Source: Rhizobium freirei PRF 81
Lineage (GTDB): Bacteria > Pseudomonadota > Alphaproteobacteria > Rhizobiales > Rhizobiaceae
Length of the DNA stretch: 64,000 bases
Assembly (NCBI RefSeq): GCF_000359745.1
Contig: NZ_AQHN01000089.1
Location: 355,001 to 419,000 of the forward strand
Direction of reading: 5' to 3'
Part shown: piece after piece, positions 53,695 through 62,821 of the stretch
Numbering within the stretch: the stretch's first letter is position 1
How the letters are laid out: each line of letters opens with the position of its first letter
Position numbers and translations under genes: made by a program
Notes under the pieces: model-generated
Told to the model about the DNA's origin: nothing
Databases searched by the model: none
Seen by the model: the letters and a program-made list of their open reading frames with translations, nothing else

Positions 53695-54627
53695 CTAGAC
53701 GAACACGCGCTTGGGGCGGAATTCACCCTGGCCGATCTCGCCGATTGCGATCAGCTTGCCGCGCGCCGTTGCATAGGCCTCGGTTTCGGCGATCGGCGCA
53801 TCGCGGCCGCGCACGAGAATGGGGTTGCCCATCTTCAGGCGGTGCGCCTGGTCGTCGTTGATGACGAGATGCGGCAGCGAAGACAGAGCCTCGGCCGTAT
53901 CGATCAGCAGCGCGTCGAGAGCGGCGAGCCGCTCGTCGGCATCCTCGATCTCTTCCAGCGCCACCAGATCGGCAAGTGGCACCATCGTCTCTTCGGCGAA
54001 GGGGGCGACAAAGCTGCGGCGCAAGCCGGAAATATGGCCGTAGCAGCCGAGTTCGCGGCCGAAATCGCGGGCAAGCGCCCGCACATAGGTGCCCTTGCCG
54101 CATTCCACCTCGAAATGCGCCGTATCGGCGTCGGGGCAGGCGAGCAGCGTCAGGCGGAAGATTTCGACTTCGCGCGATGGGATCTCGACCGTCTCGCCCT
54201 CGCGGGCAAGATCGTAGGCGCGCTCGCCTGATATCTTGATGGCGGAAAACTGCGGCGGAACCTGCTGGATGACGCCGGTATATTTCGGCAGCAGCGCGCG
54301 GATGTCCTCTTCGCTCGGCCGCGTGTCCGAGGTGGCGGTGATTTCGCCTTCGAGGTCGTCGGAAGCGCGCTCTTCACCCCAGGTCACGGTGAATTCGTAA
54401 ATCTTGCGACCGTCCATGACGTAGGGAACCGTCTTGGTGGCATCGCCGAGCGCGATCGGCAGCATGCCGGATGCGAGCGGATCGAGCGTACCGGCGTGGC
54501 CGGCCTTCTGGGCCTTGAACAGCCACTTGATCTTGGAAACGGCTTCGGTCGAGCCGAAATCGACCGGCTTGTCGAGGATGAGCCAGCCCGAAATCGGGCG
54601 GCCCTTGGGCTTGCGTGGCTTGGACAT
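53695..54627 (-). CDS. truB: tRNA pseudouridine-55 synthase
   Basis: A 310-residue synthase making pseudouridine 55 in the tRNA T-loop. The catalytic Asp is D49 in GHAGTLDPLASGMLPIALG; RALARDFGRELGCYGHISGLRR follows in the middle. A C-terminal PUA-like part (LVINDDQAHRLKMGNPILV) is present. It begins 12 bases after the rbfA stop and is probably on the same transcript. Confidence 0.96.
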   Translation of the reverse strand: MSKPRKPKGRPISGWLILDKPVDFGSTEAVSKIKWLFKAQKAGHAGTLDPLASGMLPIALGDATKTVPYVMDGRKIYEFTVTWGEERASDDLEGEITATSDTRPSEEDIRALLPKYTGVIQQVPPQFSAIKISGERAYDLAREGETVEIPSREVEIFRLTLLACPDADTAHFEVECGKGTYVRALARDFGRELGCYGHISGLRRSFVAPFAEETMVPLADLVALEEIEDADERLAALDALLIDTAEALSSLPHLVINDDQAHRLKMGNPILVRGRDAPIAETEAYATARGKLIAIGEIGQGEFRPKRVFV

Positions 54628-54639
54628 TCTCTGTCTCTG

Positions 54640-55047
54640 TTATTGATCTTGGTCGTTGTCGTCTTCGAGGTCGCGGCTGACCTCGGGCGAGCGCAGCAAT
54701 GCGTCGATCTTCTGATAGTTGTCGAAGCTCGTATCGTCGCGGAAGCGCACTTCCGGCATGTATTTCATCTGCCGGAGCTGCGGGCCGAGACGGCCGCGAA
54801 TATATTTCGCATGGCGGTTCAGCGCCTCGATGACGGCGCCGTGGTCGGCAACGCCGAGCGGCGTCACGAAGGCGGTGGCGATTTTCAGATCCGGCGACAT
54901 GCGTACCTCGGAAATGGAAATCACGGTGCGCTCGATCAGGTCGTCGCGCACTTCGCCGCGCTGCAGAACCTGCGTGATCGCTGAGCGCACCTGCTCGCCG
55001 ACGCGAAGCATGCGCTGCGAAGGCGCGGAAGAAGTTGGTCTGGTCAT
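54640..55047 (-). CDS. rbfA: Ribosome-binding factor A
   Basis: A 135-residue KH-fold protein for late 16S rRNA maturation and cold adaptation. It has SQRMLRVGEQVRSAITQVLQRG at the start and the RbfA strands ISISEVRMSPDLKIATAFVTP and RLGPQLRQMKYMPEVRFRDD. The C-terminus is acidic. It is separated from infB by a YcxB-like gene and a terminator, unlike the usual directly adjacent order. Confidence 0.95.
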   Translation of the reverse strand: MTRPTSSAPSQRMLRVGEQVRSAITQVLQRGEVRDDLIERTVISISEVRMSPDLKIATAFVTPLGVADHGAVIEALNRHAKYIRGRLGPQLRQMKYMPEVRFRDDTSFDNYQKIDALLRSPEVSRDLEDDNDQDQ

Positions 55048-55115
55048 GGTTGTTCCGTTAGCAGCGTCCCTTGGACGCGATAAAGGGGGTCAAATGACTC
55101 GATCCGGCGCAAAGG

Positions 55116-55724
55116 TCAAGGCTGGACAGGGTTCGCAGCCCGCCAGAAGCCGAGAATCCTTGCGAATGCGGCATCCTGCTCCCTCTGATCGGAAAATGCG
55201 GAGGCAGGAATATAGGTGACAAAGGATTCGAGATCGAACTCGATCCTCCGGTCGACGCGGCGAATATTGATGACTTCGCTCCAGCCGAGCCAGATCGTTG
55301 TATTGGTCGATGCCCAGGAGGCGCCTTCTGTATTGGCGGTCACGGTGATGGCGACGTTCGGGCGAATGCGTGAACGCATTACTACCAGTCGTCGCCGCAT
55401 CGCCCATCGGGCGTAAACCAGAATGAGCGCATAGATCATCAGCGAAGGCACAAGCCATATAATGGCAATGTCGGCTTCGTGGATGGAAGGCGATAGTCCG
55501 AAGACGGGGATGTAGACATAGCGTCTTAGCAAATAGAAAAGAACCGGCAGGCCCGCGCCGACGGCAATCGCCGATATGAAGAACCATCCGACCTCGTTCT
55601 GGGCTTTCTGCGGGCTGCGGCCTGCTAGGCGTCGGCCCGCCCGCAGCATCACCGCAACATGTTCGTCGGGCTGGCGCTGGAAGGAAACGATGACTGAATC
55701 GTGGTCTTCAGACCCATTGGTCAT
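55116..55724 (-). CDS. YcxB-like membrane protein
   Basis: A 202-residue protein with two membrane helices (about 47-66 and 87-107) and a C-terminal cytosolic part with WSEVINIRRVDRRIEFDLESFVTYIPASAF that matches the YcxB-like domain seen in many small bacterial membrane proteins of unknown role. It lies between the infB terminator and rbfA on the same strand, an addition to the infB-rbfA-truB order. Confidence 0.75.
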   Translation of the reverse strand: MTNGSEDHDSVIVSFQRQPDEHVAVMLRAGRRLAGRSPQKAQNEVGWFFISAIAVGAGLPVLFYLLRRYVYIPVFGLSPSIHEADIAIIWLVPSLMIYALILVYARWAMRRRLVVMRSRIRPNVAITVTANTEGASWASTNTTIWLGWSEVINIRRVDRRIEFDLESFVTYIPASAFSDQREQDAAFARILGFWRAANPVQP

Positions 55725-55756
55725 AGCTTCGGTTCATCCTCGCTCGGTCGGATCCA

Positions 55757-55790
55757 ATAAAAAACCGCCGGTCTTGGCCGGCGGTTTCGA
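55757..55790 (-). terminator. Intrinsic terminator of the rimP-nusA-infB operon
   Basis: On the minus strand the stem AAACCGCCGG (55762-55771 on the plus strand) / CCGGCGGTTT (55778-55787) with loop TCTTGG is followed by a TTTTTTATT run. It starts about 25 bases after the infB stop, so rbfA and truB need their own promoter. Confidence 0.9.
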
Positions 55791-55813
55791 TATCTGGTAA
55801 ATCGAAGGACTGC

Positions 55814-58540
55814 TTACAGCGTGCGGGTGATATGCTCGACGCGGAAGCATTCGATCGTGTCGCCGGCACGGATGTCCTCGTAGTTTTCGAAGGCCATGCC
55901 GCATTCCTGACCCATGTTGACTTCCGAGACTTCGTCCTTGAAGCGCTTGAGCGTCTTGAGCTTGCCTTCGTGGATAACGACGTTGTCGCGCACCAGACGG
56001 ACGCCGACGCCGCGCTCGACCTTGCCTTCGGTAACGCGGCAACCCGCGACCTTGCCGACCTTCGTGATGTTGAACACCTCGAGGATTTCGGCGTTGCCGA
56101 GGAAGGTTTCGCGGCGCTCCGGAGAGAGCAGGCCCGACATCGCTGCCTTCACGTCATCCACCAGATCGTAGATGATGTTGTAGTAGCGGATTTCGATGCC
56201 TTCACGCTCTGCGAACTGACGTGCCTGGGCATTGGCGCGAACGTTGAAGCCGATGATGGCCGCGTTCGAGGCTTCGGCAAGCGAAATATCCGACTCTGTG
56301 ATGCCGCCTGCGCCCGAATGGACGATGCGGGCGCGGACTTCGTCGGTGCCGAGCTTGTCGAGCGCGCCGGCAATGGCTTCGATCGAGCCCTGCACGTCGC
56401 CCTTGACCACCAGCGGGAATTCCTTCACGCCGACGGTCTGCAGCTGGGTCATCATCTGTTCGAGCGAACCGCGCTGGCCGGACTGGCGGGCAGCGGCCTT
56501 GTCGCGGGCCAGACGCTGACGATATTCGGAAATCTCGCGAGCGCGGCTCTCGTTTTCGACGACGGCGAACTTGTCGCCTGCCGCCGGCGTGCCCGAAAGA
56601 CCGAGAACCTCGACCGGCGTCGCCGGTGTCGCTTCCTTCACATGCTCGCCCTTGTCGTTGATCAGCGCGCGCACACGGCCCCACTGATCGCCGGCAACGA
56701 CGATCTGACCGGGACGCAGCGTGCCCTTCTGAACGAGGACGGTGGCGACGGCGCCACGACCGCGATCGAGCTGGGCTTCGATGACGGTGCCTTCCGCCGT
56801 GCGGTTCGGATTGGCCTTGAGGTCAAGGATTTCCGCCTGCAGCAGGATGGCTTCGAGCAGCTTGTCGAGGTTGGTGCGGTTCTTCGCGGAAACTTCCACG
56901 TCGAGCACTTCACCGCCCATGGATTCGACGAAGACTTCGTGCTGCAGCAGTTCCGTGCGGACCTTCTGCGGGTTGGCTTCGTGCTTGTCGATCTTGTTGA
57001 TCGCCACGATGATCGGAACACCCGCCGCCTTGGCGTGGTTGATCGATTCGATCGTCTGCGGCATCACGCTGTCGTCGGCTGCGACAACCAGGATCGCGAT
57101 GTCGGTCGCCTGGGCGCCGCGGGCACGCATCGCCGTGAAGGCGGCGTGGCCGGGCGTGTCGATGAAGGTGATCTTCTGACCGTTCTGCTCGACCTGATAG
57201 GCGCCGATATGCTGGGTGATGCCACCGGCTTCGCCGGCCACCACGTTGGCATGGCGGATAGCGTCGAGCAGCGAGGTCTTGCCGTGGTCGACGTGACCCA
57301 TGATGGTGACGACGGGCGGACGGGAAACCAGTTCGCCTTCCTCGTCGGCAACGTTGAAGATGCCCTGTTCGACGTCGGATTCCGAAACGCGCTTGACCGT
57401 GTGGCCGAATTCGCTCGCGATGAGTTCGGCCAGATCGGCGTCGATCACGTCGCCCGGCTTCATCATCTGACCTTCCTTCATCAGGAACTTGATGACGTCG
57501 ACGGCGCGTTCGGACATGCGCTGCGACAATTCCTGAATGGTGATGGTTTCAGGCAGAACGACTTCTCGCGAGATCTTTTCGCGCGTTTCCTGCATCTGGC
57601 TGCGGCGGAACTTTTCCTGGCGGCGACGCATGGCCGAAAGTGAGCGTCCGCGGGCGGAGCCGTCCTCGTCGACATTCGCCGTCGTTACCGTCAACTTGCC
57701 GCGACGGCGCTCGTCGTCGGTTTTTGGGCGCGTGGTGACAGGCTTAGCCGGCTCGGGGCGGATGACCTTGCCGCGTGCCGGGGCACCGCGCGGCGGACCA
57801 CGATCGCTCTCTTCTTCATTGACCCGACGGCGGTTGGCCGGCGCCTCGCCGGCGGGAGCGCCGGGACGCGCGGGCTGCGGAGCCGCATCCGGACGACGCG
57901 CAACGACAGGAGCCGCTGCCGCCTGGACTGCTGGCTTCGGAGCTTCCACCGGCGCGGGAGTCGCGACCTTGGCTTCGGCAGCGCGGGCAGCCTCTTCGGC
58001 GGCGCGGCGCGCGGCTTCGGCCTGCTCGGCGATGCGACGTACTTCCTCTTCTTGGCGGCGACGTGCTTCTTCCTCGGCGCGACGAACGGCATCCGCGGCG
58101 TCGCGGGCCTGGGCATCGGCGAGGGCGCGACGGCGCGCGTCCATTTCATCGGCGGACAAATGGTTCAGAACCACCGGCCGCGACGTGCGTTCCTGCTGCG
58201 GACGCTGCTGGTAGCCCTGGTTGGGCTGTCCCGATCGCTGCTGCTGGCCACCCGGCTGATGAATGCGCGGCGCTGGCTGCGGCGGACGCGGCGGCTGTGG
58301 CGTCGGTTCCGCGACGCGCGTCACCGATGGCGTTGCGGCAGCCGCCGCCGTCGAAGCTGCGATCGGCTTTTCGTCTTCAGGGCGCAGCGGGCGGCGCTTG
58401 CGGGTTTCAACCACGACCGCCTTGGTGCGACCGCGGCCCATGTCCTGGCGCACGGTGCCCTGGTTTACGCCTGATGGTTTCAGGGTGAGAGTCTTCTTAC
58501 CTGAAACATTCAGCGTCTTGTCGTCTTGATTGTCGGTCAT
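55814..58540 (-). CDS. infB: Translation initiation factor IF-2
   Basis: A 908-residue GTPase that places fMet-tRNA on the 30S subunit. The first 300 residues are low-complexity and charged, with an Ala/Arg/Glu coiled stretch (about 130-195), as usual in alphaproteobacteria. The IF2 N-domain follows (ETITIQELSQRMSERAVDVIKFLM). The G domain has GHVDHGKT at about 415-422, DTPGHAAF and NKIDK. The last two domains complete IF-2. It is the last gene before the terminator and follows ylxR by about 100 bases. Confidence 0.97.
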   Translation of the reverse strand: MTDNQDDKTLNVSGKKTLTLKPSGVNQGTVRQDMGRGRTKAVVVETRKRRPLRPEDEKPIAASTAAAAATPSVTRVAEPTPQPPRPPQPAPRIHQPGGQQQRSGQPNQGYQQRPQQERTSRPVVLNHLSADEMDARRRALADAQARDAADAVRRAEEEARRRQEEEVRRIAEQAEAARRAAEEAARAAEAKVATPAPVEAPKPAVQAAAAPVVARRPDAAPQPARPGAPAGEAPANRRRVNEEESDRGPPRGAPARGKVIRPEPAKPVTTRPKTDDERRRGKLTVTTANVDEDGSARGRSLSAMRRRQEKFRRSQMQETREKISREVVLPETITIQELSQRMSERAVDVIKFLMKEGQMMKPGDVIDADLAELIASEFGHTVKRVSESDVEQGIFNVADEEGELVSRPPVVTIMGHVDHGKTSLLDAIRHANVVAGEAGGITQHIGAYQVEQNGQKITFIDTPGHAAFTAMRARGAQATDIAILVVAADDSVMPQTIESINHAKAAGVPIIVAINKIDKHEANPQKVRTELLQHEVFVESMGGEVLDVEVSAKNRTNLDKLLEAILLQAEILDLKANPNRTAEGTVIEAQLDRGRGAVATVLVQKGTLRPGQIVVAGDQWGRVRALINDKGEHVKEATPATPVEVLGLSGTPAAGDKFAVVENESRAREISEYRQRLARDKAAARQSGQRGSLEQMMTQLQTVGVKEFPLVVKGDVQGSIEAIAGALDKLGTDEVRARIVHSGAGGITESDISLAEASNAAIIGFNVRANAQARQFAEREGIEIRYYNIIYDLVDDVKAAMSGLLSPERRETFLGNAEILEVFNITKVGKVAGCRVTEGKVERGVGVRLVRDNVVIHEGKLKTLKRFKDEVSEVNMGQECGMAFENYEDIRAGDTIECFRVEHITRTL

Positions 58541-58641
58541 TCCGTTCCCGTTCCTTCGGACAGGGCTCGGAGTAGTCCGTCAGGCCCTGTCGTTCAATGC
58601 ATGTACCTTAATGAGGCGTCCGGCATAGGCCGGTGACCGCG

Positions 58642-59334
58642 TCATTGTTTTCGCCGGCCAGCGCCGCCCGTTGCCCGGGACTGACCGCCGTTGCGGTACC
58701 GTTCGAGCAGGTTTGCGCGCTTCACTACACCCTCACCCGCCTGCCCTGCAAGCGCTGCGGCATGGATAAAAGCGTTCTGGCCCATCAGTTCTTCCATCTC
58801 CGCTTCCGTAAAGACACGGAAGGAAGGTATTTCCTTTTCGGTTTCCATACCGAGATGCCAGGCCTTTCGTGCCTGGTCGATCTTGCGGACGCCGTCGTCG
58901 GCAGCGGCGATCGCATGGAACACGGCAAGTGCCGAGCCGTTGCGAACGGCGCCATCAACCTTCGACGAACCGCTGACGAACCGGCCCGCCTTGCGCGCCA
59001 TGTGCATCATCCCGGCCAGTTGCGCCACGAGAAGACGGTCGACGATGGCACCAAGATCGGCCGGTGCCGTCACTTCCGCCTTCAGGGCGCGAGAAAACAG
59101 TTTCTTTGCCACTGCCTTGTCCACCAGCGCCCGGTCGAGCTTGACCCAGCAGCCGCGTCCCGGCAGTTGCCGCTTCAGATCGGGAACAACGGTCCCGTCT
59201 GGAGCGGCGACGAAGCGGATCAATTCGTCAGGCGATCCGCTTTCGCGTGTCACGATGCACATGCGGCCATTTGCGCCGTCACCGCCGAGATCATCGTCCT
59301 CGGGCGGTGCGCCAGGCCCCTCGGTGATCGTCAT
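58642..59334 (-). CDS. YlxR (DUF448) - L7Ae-like RNA-binding protein
   Basis: A 230-residue protein. Residues about 24-95 are the YlxR fold (RMCIVTRESGSPDELIRFVA, PGRGCWVKLDRALVD). Residues about 100-190 resemble an L7Ae-type domain (LARKAGRFVSGSSKVDGAVRNG). This two-part form is usual in alphaproteobacteria between nusA and infB. It overlaps the nusA end by four bases. Role in ribosome or transcription-factor interplay is presumed. Confidence 0.92.
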   Translation of the reverse strand: MTITEGPGAPPEDDDLGGDGANGRMCIVTRESGSPDELIRFVAAPDGTVVPDLKRQLPGRGCWVKLDRALVDKAVAKKLFSRALKAEVTAPADLGAIVDRLLVAQLAGMMHMARKAGRFVSGSSKVDGAVRNGSALAVFHAIAAADDGVRKIDQARKAWHLGMETEKEIPSFRVFTEAEMEELMGQNAFIHAAALAGQAGEGVVKRANLLERYRNGGQSRATGGAGRRKQ

Positions 59335-60935
59335 GCTTGTTGCTCGGTTTCGTCCTCCGCGACCTCTTCGGTCTCAGCGGCGAGATCGGCCTCGGTGATC
59401 CAGCCGGCGAGCAGGCGAGCCTGCACGACCATCTGTTCTGCTTCGACGCGCGAGACTTCGAGCTTGGAGAACAGGCCTTCGAACTTCTTCGTCTCGCCGT
59501 TCTTGCGTTCGCTCCAGCCGACGAGGTCGTCTGCGGCGCAGCCGGCGAAGTCCTCGATCGTCTTGATGCCGTCCTCGCCAAGCGCGACCATCATCTGTGC
59601 GGTCATGCCGTTGATCTGCCGCAGCTCGTCGGAGACGCCGAGCGCCTTGCGCTTCTCGTCCATTTCGGCCTCGAGCTTCTCAAGATATTCGCGGGCGCGG
59701 GTCTGGATTTCCTGGGCGGTATCTTCGTCGAAACCGTCGATGGAAGCGATTTCATCGAGATCGACGTAAGCCAGTTCCTCGACGGCGGCAAAGCCTTCGG
59801 AGGCCAGAACCTGGCCGACCATTTCGTCGACGTCGAGCGCGTCCATGAACAGGTTGGTGCGCTCGTTGAATTCCTTCTGACGGCGTTCCGATTCCTCGGC
59901 TTCCGTCATGATGTCGATATCCCAGCCGGTCAGCTGCGAAGCGAGACGGACGTTCTGACCGCGGCGGCCGATGGCGAGCGACAGCTGCTCGTCCGGAACC
60001 ACGACTTCGATGCGCTCTGCATCTTCGTCGAGAACGACCTTGGCGACTTCGGCTGGCTGCAGCGCGTTGACGACGAAGTTCGCCGGCTCGTTGGACCAGG
60101 GAATGATGTCGATCTTTTCGCCCTGCAGCTCGCCGACGACCGCCTGGACACGCGAACCGCGCATACCGACGCAGGCGCCGACCGGATCGATCGACGAGTC
60201 GTTCGAGATGACGGCGATCTTGGCGCGCGAGCCCGGATCACGGGCAACCGACTTCACCTGGATGATGCCGTCGTAGATTTCGGGCACTTCCATGGTGAAG
60301 AGCTTGACCATGAACTGCGGATGCGTGCGCGACAGGAAGATCTGCGGGCCGCGCTGTTCGCGGCGGACGTCGTAGACATAGGCACGGACGCGGTCGCCAT
60401 AGCGGAAGTTTTCGCGCGGGATCATCTCGTCGCGGCGGATGATGCCTTCGCCGCGGCCGAGGTCGACGATGACGTTGCCGTATTCGACGCGCTTGACCGT
60501 GCCGTTGACGATTTCGCCGACGCGATCCTTGAATTCGTCGAACTGACGGTCACGCTCGGCTTCGCGCACCTTCTGCACGATGACCTGCTTGGCCGACTGG
60601 GCGGCGATGCGGCCGAAATCCATCGGCGGCAGCGGATCGGCGATGAAATCGCCAAGAGCGGCGTCCGGGTTGCGGTCGCGGGCCAGTTCCAGCGGGATCT
60701 GCGTGGAATAGTCCTCGGCCTTCTCGACGACTTCGAGCAGGCGCTGCAGACGGATTTCACCGGTCTTCGGATTGATGTCGGCGCGGATGTTCGACTCCGT
60801 GCCGTAACGCGAGCGCGCCGCCTTCTGGATCGCGTCCGCCATTGCGGCAAGCACGATCTCGCGGTCGATGACCTTTTCGCGCGCCACTGCATCTGCGATC
60901 TGCAGAAGTTCTAGCCGGTTCGCACTGACTGCCAT
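59331..60935 (-). CDS. nusA: Transcription termination/antitermination factor NusA
   Basis: A 534-residue RNA polymerase-binding factor. The N-terminal domain (ANRLELLQIADAVAREKVID) is followed by an S1 domain (GEIVNGTVKRVEYGNVIVDLG), two KH domains (GACVGMRGSRVQAVVGELQ and AIGRRGQNVRLASQLTGWDI) and C-terminal acidic helix-hairpin-helix repeats (AVEELAYVDLDEIASIDGFDEDTA and a second set). It modulates pausing, termination and rRNA antitermination. It follows rimP in the same operon. Confidence 0.97.
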   Translation of the reverse strand: MAVSANRLELLQIADAVAREKVIDREIVLAAMADAIQKAARSRYGTESNIRADINPKTGEIRLQRLLEVVEKAEDYSTQIPLELARDRNPDAALGDFIADPLPPMDFGRIAAQSAKQVIVQKVREAERDRQFDEFKDRVGEIVNGTVKRVEYGNVIVDLGRGEGIIRRDEMIPRENFRYGDRVRAYVYDVRREQRGPQIFLSRTHPQFMVKLFTMEVPEIYDGIIQVKSVARDPGSRAKIAVISNDSSIDPVGACVGMRGSRVQAVVGELQGEKIDIIPWSNEPANFVVNALQPAEVAKVVLDEDAERIEVVVPDEQLSLAIGRRGQNVRLASQLTGWDIDIMTEAEESERRQKEFNERTNLFMDALDVDEMVGQVLASEGFAAVEELAYVDLDEIASIDGFDEDTAQEIQTRAREYLEKLEAEMDEKRKALGVSDELRQINGMTAQMMVALGEDGIKTIEDFAGCAADDLVGWSERKNGETKKFEGLFSKLEVSRVEAEQMVVQARLLAGWITEADLAAETEEVAEDETEQQA

Positions 60936-60994
60936 TTTTAGTCTCCGTCTTCCTGCCCTGGGGTTCCCGTCCCGTCAGGCGGTTCGTTGATCGG

Positions 60995-61603
60995 TTATTC
61001 TTCGTCTTCGTCCGCTTCGTTCTGGTTCGCTGCCTCGGCTTTCGCCAGCTTGTCGGCGCGCAGCGCGTCGCGGATAAGATCGTCCGTCAGGATCAGCTTG
61101 GCTTCGGCCAACGTGCTGAACGGAATTGTTACAAGCGGTTCCTCGCCACGGGTAAGCTGGTCGCGCTCGATCGTGAAACCATCGGCATCGACGGCAACGA
61201 TCTTGCCGCGGAAGCGCTTGCGGTTATCGACGAGGATCGATGTTTCGCACTTGACGAGGTGGCCGATCCAGCGCTGGAAATCCGATTTGCGCACCATCGG
61301 ACGGTCGATGCCCGGCGACGACACTTCCAGATGATACGCCTTGTCGATCGGATCTTCCACATCGAGAACCGGCGAAATGGCCGTAGAGACCGCTTCGCAG
61401 TCCTCGACGGTCATGGTGCCGTCGTTGCGTTCGGTCATGATCTGCAGCGTCAGGCCGTTCAGGTTGAGGAGGCGCACGCGCACCAGGCGGTAGCCCATGC
61501 CCACAAGGACGGGCTCGATGATGGCGGCGACACGCTGATCAAGGCCGGTTTCGACGATCAGCCGCGGTTCATTGGTATTGTCTGCGTTTGTCACGTCCGA
61601 CAA
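60995..61603 (-). CDS. rimP: Ribosome maturation factor RimP
   Basis: A 202-residue factor for 30S assembly. The N-terminal domain has VLVGMGYRLVRVRLLNLNGLTLQIM and the family segment YHLEVSSPGIDRPM; an Sm-like C-terminal domain follows. The start is a TTG at 61603 (MSDVTNADNT), because AGGAG lies seven bases upstream and the longer ATG frame to 61630 crosses that site. First gene of rimP-nusA-ylxR-infB. Confidence 0.93.
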   Translation of the reverse strand: MSDVTNADNTNEPRLIVETGLDQRVAAIIEPVLVGMGYRLVRVRLLNLNGLTLQIMTERNDGTMTVEDCEAVSTAISPVLDVEDPIDKAYHLEVSSPGIDRPMVRKSDFQRWIGHLVKCETSILVDNRKRFRGKIVAVDADGFTIERDQLTRGEEPLVTIPFSTLAEAKLILTDDLIRDALRADKLAKAEAANQNEADEDEE

Positions 61604-62001
61604 GCATTCACTCCTGCATTGTTCATGCATTGGGAGATCGCGCTAATAAAAAAGAGCGGGTCCTTGCGGCCCACTCTTCATCACACGATCAAGAATTTGA
61701 AGCCGATATAAGCCTGTTCCCGTCAAATTGCAAGGTCTTCGCACTGAAACCCGGCTTTGGCGGTTATTTGCGGAATTCTGCAGCAAATACCGCCACGTCT
61801 TCCGAAGCCAGCGCGCGAGGCGCTGGTGGCTCACCATGGAAGTTCTACCTGACGCCGAGGACGAACCGCGCATTCCTTAGCATGCCTGCGGAACCAGTCG
61901 ATCTCCTGGCTCGGGTCGAATTGTGGCACCGTGCGTCCCAAGCAACTTCCCTGACCGCTTGCCTTCCCTTACAATCCCGTCCGGATGCGGAGGATTCCAC
62001 C
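61604..62001. other. Gene-free region upstream of the rimP operon
   Basis: About 398 bases with no supported gene. An imperfect hairpin near 61649-61676 (AAGAGCGGG ... CCCACTCTT) lies 46 bases before the rimP start and could act in the operon leader. The promoters of rimP (minus) and the small DUF6494 gene (plus) must lie here. Confidence 0.45.
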
Positions 62002-62193
62002 ATGAGCGAAGACGCCTTCAACATGTCGATCCGTAAGTTCCTGAAGGAAGTCGGCGTGACCTCGCAGCGCAAGATTGAGGAGACGGTGCGCGAAGGGCGG
62101 ACCGGAGGCAAAAAGCTGAAGGTCCGCATGACGCTGACGGCGGAAGGCACCGGCCTCAACCACGTTGTGGACGGCGAAATCGAACTTCCGTAA
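62002..62193 (+). CDS. DUF6494 family small protein
   Basis: A 63-residue protein, NMSIRKFLKEVGVTSQRKIEE in the first half, then a short basic strand pair KKLKVRMTLTAEG and an acidic end DGEIELP. I recognise the DUF6494 pattern; function is unknown. GGAGG-type site (GCGGAGGA) lies about nine bases before ATG 62002; longer open frames upstream lack coding character. Confidence 0.8.
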   Translation: MSEDAFNMSIRKFLKEVGVTSQRKIEETVREGRTGGKKLKVRMTLTAEGTGLNHVVDGEIELP

Positions 62194-62295
62194 GCAGGCG
62201 AAGTGATCAAGCGGCATCTTCTGATGCGACCAAAGCAACGCAACGGTGCTTACGTCAGCCGTGCCGCGCGCCGCGAAAGTCATCTTAACCGGTTT

Positions 62296-62565
62296 TCAGG
62301 CCTTGTTGGTGAACCACACCGTCGGTGTGCCCAACACGCCTCCCTTGCGCATCGCCGCTTTTAGCTCTTCCAGCTTGCCGAAGGCTTGAGCTGCTTCAAT
62401 CGTGGCAAACTCATGGGTGACGGTAACGTCGTTGGGATTGTCGGTGGCCTGATAGACCGCCTCTGCCGTAACCCCGTTTGCCTTCTGTACGGGCCGAAAC
62501 TCATCATATACTTTACGCCAGGCCGCGTAGTCCGAAACATCGTGCCTCACAAACAGCGTCGTCAT
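62296..62565 (-). CDS. Small dimeric alpha-beta-barrel-like protein
   Basis: An 89-residue protein. Strand-helix-strand layout (LFVRHDVSDYAAWRKVYDEF, VTVTHEFATIEAAQAFG) suggests the ferredoxin-like dimeric barrel of ABM/DABB proteins, often loosely annotated as cyclase or monooxygenase-like; catalytic function is not shown. ATG 62565 has GGAGG five bases upstream, so the longer start at 62592 is rejected. Stand-alone gene. Confidence 0.75.
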   Translation of the reverse strand: MTTLFVRHDVSDYAAWRKVYDEFRPVQKANGVTAEAVYQATDNPNDVTVTHEFATIEAAQAFGKLEELKAAMRKGGVLGTPTVWFTNKA

Positions 62566-62821
62566 CTCATCCTCCGGCGTTTGCATTTTCACGTTGGGAC
62601 GTCCCGTCGTTAGGATACCACTGAAATGACGTTCGCGCTTGGGGAATATCCGGCTGTTTGTACTTGGGGTTATTCGCTTGCCGAATGCGGACAGAGCGAC
62701 CTTGCGTCTGGGTCAGGCCAGTTCTTTCAGCCCGGTCGGCCTGGGACCGGAGCGAAGAAGCACACTACTTCCGGAAAGCGCCCGAAAGCCGCCACTGGCA
62801 GCATCTGCCGCTGAATTCCGC

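Noticed and set aside
59337..60914. 525-codon open frame on the plus strand
   Set aside because: Mirror of nusA; nusA has unmistakable S1 and KH domains.
61588..62193. 201-residue version of the DUF6494 gene
   Set aside because: The first 138 codons cross the rimP leader and lack coding character; a good ribosome site marks ATG 62002.
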